A stretch of DNA of 23,416 nt from Patescibacteria group bacterium (GTDB lineage: Bacteria; Patescibacteria; UBA1384; CAILIB01), in the NCBI GenBank assembly GCA_020696955.1, contig JAJFBK010000008.1:1-23416 (forward strand), read 5' to 3'. Shown here piece by piece: positions 21,105-23,416 of the stretch (its first letter is position 1; every line of letters begins with the position of its first letter). The position numbers were made by a program, and so were the translations under genes. The notes beneath the pieces are model-generated. The model was not told the origin of the DNA. It saw only the letters and a list, made by a program, of their open reading frames with translations, and ran no database searches.

Positions 21105-23117
21105 ATGGCTAACCCGCCTCTCCCTAATCAGGACCCGCTTCAGTCTCCAGTTTCTGGAGGCCAGGTTCCTGTAAGCGCTCCAACTCCTTCGCCTACCAAT
21201 TCTACGCCACCGCCTGCAACCGCCTCCCCGTCAGTTCAGCTTTCAGTTCCGGCTACCAATTCTCAGTCTGAAGATACTCAAAGTTCGATTGATAAGGAGC
21301 TTGAGTCACTCAGCCCGTTTACTATAATGCAAAAGCGAAAACCGGTAACTCAAGCCCCGCCACCAGCTCCGGCTCCCGCACCAGTTCAGTCTCCAGTCCC
21401 AGCGCCAGCCTCACCTTCTCCTGCGCCAATTCAGTCTCAGCCTGTGCCGGCACAGCAGTCTGGCCTTACTCGGGAGGAGCTTATTAAGCAGGCAGCTACC
21501 GCTTCAAGCGATCCCTTTATTTTGCCGACCGGAGTTCCTCAGCCAGCAACCCCAGCCCCATCACCGTCGCCAGCATCTCAAGTTGTCGCTGCGTCTCTGC
21601 CAACTCAGACGATTCCTTCTCGGCCACCAATGCCTCCTGCTCCCATTCCACAGGCTCCTCGTCCGACACCTCCTGTGCCTGCTGCCCCTGTTGCGGCTTT
21701 GTCTATAGAAAAAAAAGAAGCTCTTACTCCACCTCAAATGGCGCAGCCTGAGAAGAAGTCTGGCGGTTCAAAGGTCGTATTGGCGGGTGCCGGTCTCTTG
21801 GTTGCCCTGGCTCTTCTTGGCGGCGGCGGATATGTCATGGCTTCTGGCGGTAGCCGCATTCCCGTTCTCTATACATTTGCAACCGGACTAAAGACCGATG
21901 GTCTAGGGGTAGCCAAAGATGCTCTCGCTTTTGTCGCTGCTCAGAATTCTTACCAGCAGGCAGGATCTACCCGGATCAGCCTTCAGGAAGCGAGCGATTC
22001 ATTAGGAGGCACTTCAACTCCTCTTACCTTAATTGCAAGCCAGGCCACTGCTGCCGAGCCTCTTCATTACCGATCTTCTAATAAGGCAACTACCGGCCGG
22101 CTGGGCATTACCTTCAATGCCAATCCTGAAATTCCTGTATATTTCACTACCACTTCTGATGTTTTGGAGGAGGGTGAATGGCTCTTTAACTTGCCTGCAA
22201 ATACTGTAGACCCAATGGTTGCGGCAAAAGGGGAAGACGTTAAGAAGAGTTTGCTTTATCCGGCCCTCGTGCCACTGTCGTTAACAGATATTCTTTCTTC
22301 TCTGACTAAGGAAACTGCTTATGAAAAAGTAGAAGGACGCAGTATTGCGCATTATACCTACGAGATTGATAGCGAAGCGCTCAAGTCATCTTTGCCAGAA
22401 GGGGCCAAACTTCAGTCGGCAAAGGCTGATGTGTACTATACGTTCAAGACCAGTGAGCCAATTAAGGTAGTAGTGAAAGGGGTGCTTACCTATGCGGAAA
22501 CCGATTACGACTTCACTCATGAATACTCCTATGGAAGTTGGGGCAAGGCTCTTGAGACAGGGGCGAACGAAGACTTGGACAAGGTAATTAATTCCGACCT
22601 AACCCCAGGCGAGCTTGCTGCATCTTCCTTCAATGCCTTTGTTCCTCAGCTCGGGATAGACTATTCTTCACTGCCTGTAACGCTTGAACCGGGTACCGTT
22701 TCTCCTAGCGAGGAGGCGGTCGTCCCATCAGGGGAGAGCATAACGGCCATAGGTGCTAAAATTACTTCGCCACCTCCTGCGCCTCAGGCAGTCGTTTCTC
22801 TTGAGGCCCAGCGCCGTGATCAGCAACGCCTTATCGATCTTGGCGATTTGAAGAAAGCCCTTGATAATTACCATGTAAAAGAAGGAAAATACCCGGTAAC
22901 CAATAGCCTGGAACAGACTCAGAGTAGTCAAACCCTCTTGACGGCTTTGGTTCCAACCTATATTACTGGACTACCGGTAGATCCGCTTCGGAGCACCTAC
23001 TGGTACGAGTATTCTTCTGACGGCACCACTTACTTTTTGCGAAGCGTTGCGGAAGACAAGGCAAACTCGCAGGCCAAGCCCGGTAAAGTTTATTCATATT
23101 TCGAGCTCACTAACTAA
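21105..23117 (+). CDS. Pro-rich single-span membrane protein with a pilin/GspG-like C-terminus
   Basis: This 670-residue protein has no recognised overall family. Residues 1-215 are low-complexity Pro/Ala/Ser/Gln sequence, predicted to be disordered and cytoplasmic. One membrane span follows at about 222-245 (KVVLAGAGLLVALALLGGGG), after a Lys patch. Residues about 250-530 form a large beta-rich extracellular region with alternating strands (HYRSSNKATTGRLGITFN, AKADVYYTFKTSEPIKVVVK). The last 100 residues (about 569-668) resemble the globular part of GspG/type IV pilins after the N-terminal helix: RRDQQRLIDLGDLKKALDNY, EGKYPV, LPVDPL, YWYEYSSDGTTYFLRS. The start at 21105 is the only good one and has no Shine-Dalgarno. 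It lies between ctp-like and lemA, so an envelope role is likely; the specific job is unknown. Confidence 0.8.
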   Translation: MANPPLPNQDPLQSPVSGGQVPVSAPTPSPTNSTPPPATASPSVQLSVPATNSQSEDTQSSIDKELESLSPFTIMQKRKPVTQAPPPAPAPAPVQSPVPAPASPSPAPIQSQPVPAQQSGLTREELIKQAATASSDPFILPTGVPQPATPAPSPSPASQVVAASLPTQTIPSRPPMPPAPIPQAPRPTPPVPAAPVAALSIEKKEALTPPQMAQPEKKSGGSKVVLAGAGLLVALALLGGGGYVMASGGSRIPVLYTFATGLKTDGLGVAKDALAFVAAQNSYQQAGSTRISLQEASDSLGGTSTPLTLIASQATAAEPLHYRSSNKATTGRLGITFNANPEIPVYFTTTSDVLEEGEWLFNLPANTVDPMVAAKGEDVKKSLLYPALVPLSLTDILSSLTKETAYEKVEGRSIAHYTYEIDSEALKSSLPEGAKLQSAKADVYYTFKTSEPIKVVVKGVLTYAETDYDFTHEYSYGSWGKALETGANEDLDKVINSDLTPGELAASSFNAFVPQLGIDYSSLPVTLEPGTVSPSEEAVVPSGESITAIGAKITSPPPAPQAVVSLEAQRRDQQRLIDLGDLKKALDNYHVKEGKYPVTNSLEQTQSSQTLLTALVPTYITGLPVDPLRSTYWYEYSSDGTTYFLRSVAEDKANSQAKPGKVYSYFELTN

Positions 23118-23126
23118 CTTTTGGAC

Positions 23127-23416
23127 ATGACCACTACTTATATTATTCTCGCCATCGTCATCCTGCTGGCTCTCTTTCTCTTCGTTACCTATAACGGATT
23201 GGTTGCAGCCCGCAACCAGACTGAAGAAGCCTTCAGTGATATCGACGTTCAGCTGAAGCGTCGTTATGATCTGATCCCTAACTTGGTTGAATCTGTAAAA
23301 GGATACGTCAAGCAGGAGAAAGAGGTGCTTGAGAACGTAACCAGGGCTCGCTCAGAAGCCATTTCTGCCGGTGGCCAAGGTTTGGCTCAGCAACAACAAG
23401 CTGAGAACATGTTGAC
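23127..23416 (+). CDS. lemA: LemA family protein, 3' partial
   Basis: The frame opens at ATG 23127, 9 nt after the preceding stop, and runs off the window end (96 complete codons seen; full LemA is about 185-200 residues). An N-terminal membrane segment ([19 protein letters not shown]) is followed by the family signature: [52 protein letters not shown]. LemA proteins are membrane-anchored helical bundles with the bulk probably outside or at the membrane face; their biochemical role is not established. They are common in CPR genomes, often next to TPM-domain or protease genes. Confidence 0.93.
   Translation, partial: MTTTYIILAIVILLALFLFVTYNGLVAARNQTEEAFSDIDVQLKRRYDLIPNLVESVKGYVKQEKEVLENVTRARSEAISAGGQGLAQQQQAENML

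Noticed and set aside
21120..21740. Tandem-repeat or CRISPR-like array in the Pro-rich region
   Set aside because: The Pro/Ala/Gln codons are irregular with no fixed period; this is ordinary low-complexity coding sequence. No CRISPR repeats or cas genes occur anywhere in the window.

Overview
Organism. The window looks like a chromosome segment from a Candidate Phyla Radiation (Patescibacteria) bacterium, probably Parcubacteria-like. This is inferred from gene content and style, not from a marker phylogeny. The pointers are TrmB-type regulators, a protein with carboxypeptidase-regulatory-like domains around a membrane pair, a DUF348/G5/RlpA-type wall protein, very compact same-strand genes with 1-8 nt overlaps, a compact MiaA, and FtsEX beside a coiled-coil M23 protein. 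TGA is a normal stop (metG and the methyltransferase end in TGA), so this is not the TGA=Gly code of Gracilibacteria/Absconditabacteria. Nearly every gene is on the + strand.

Layout. (1) 1-1768: the 3' part of a membrane/surface protein open to the window edge, then a secreted G5/RlpA-like wall protein. (2) 1834-10032: one long apparent operon for translation and genome upkeep: TrmB-like regulator, rsmA, rsmI, metG, tatD, a GT2 glycosyltransferase, mnmA and recG. (3) 10119-11587: an unknown 175-aa protein with its own promoter and terminator, a membrane-anchored ComEA-like helix-hairpin-helix protein, and tRNA-Leu(UAG), followed at once by a 23-bp perfect inverted repeat. (4) 11588-15142: a patch of unshared or accessory look, with an XRE-type regulator, an unknown 152-aa protein, a decayed TrmB regulator on the minus strand, a divergent SAM methyltransferase with a palindrome on its -35 box, and a 54-aa charged protein. 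Four terminators separate these units. No integrase or transposase is visible. (5) 15183-23416: a histidine phosphatase, a short miaA, then an envelope and division block: ftsE, ftsX, a coiled-coil protein whose M23 motifs are in circularly permuted order, an S41 C-terminal processing protease, a large Pro-rich membrane protein with a pilin/GspG-like C-terminus, and the start of lemA.

How the genes fit together. Block 2 pairs rRNA modification (RsmA, RsmI) with tRNA charging and modification (MetG, MnmA); MiaA and tRNA-Leu lie further on. Block 5 reads as cell-wall remodelling at division: FtsEX is the known ATP-driven activator of coiled-coil murein hydrolases (EnvC, PcsB, RipC), and the next gene is such a coiled-coil protein.

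Most notable. The M23 protein carries all five expected active-site residues, but the C-terminal half of the domain precedes the N-terminal half. Separately, several promoters place the transcription start within a few bases of the ATG, which implies leaderless mRNAs for much of the envelope block.
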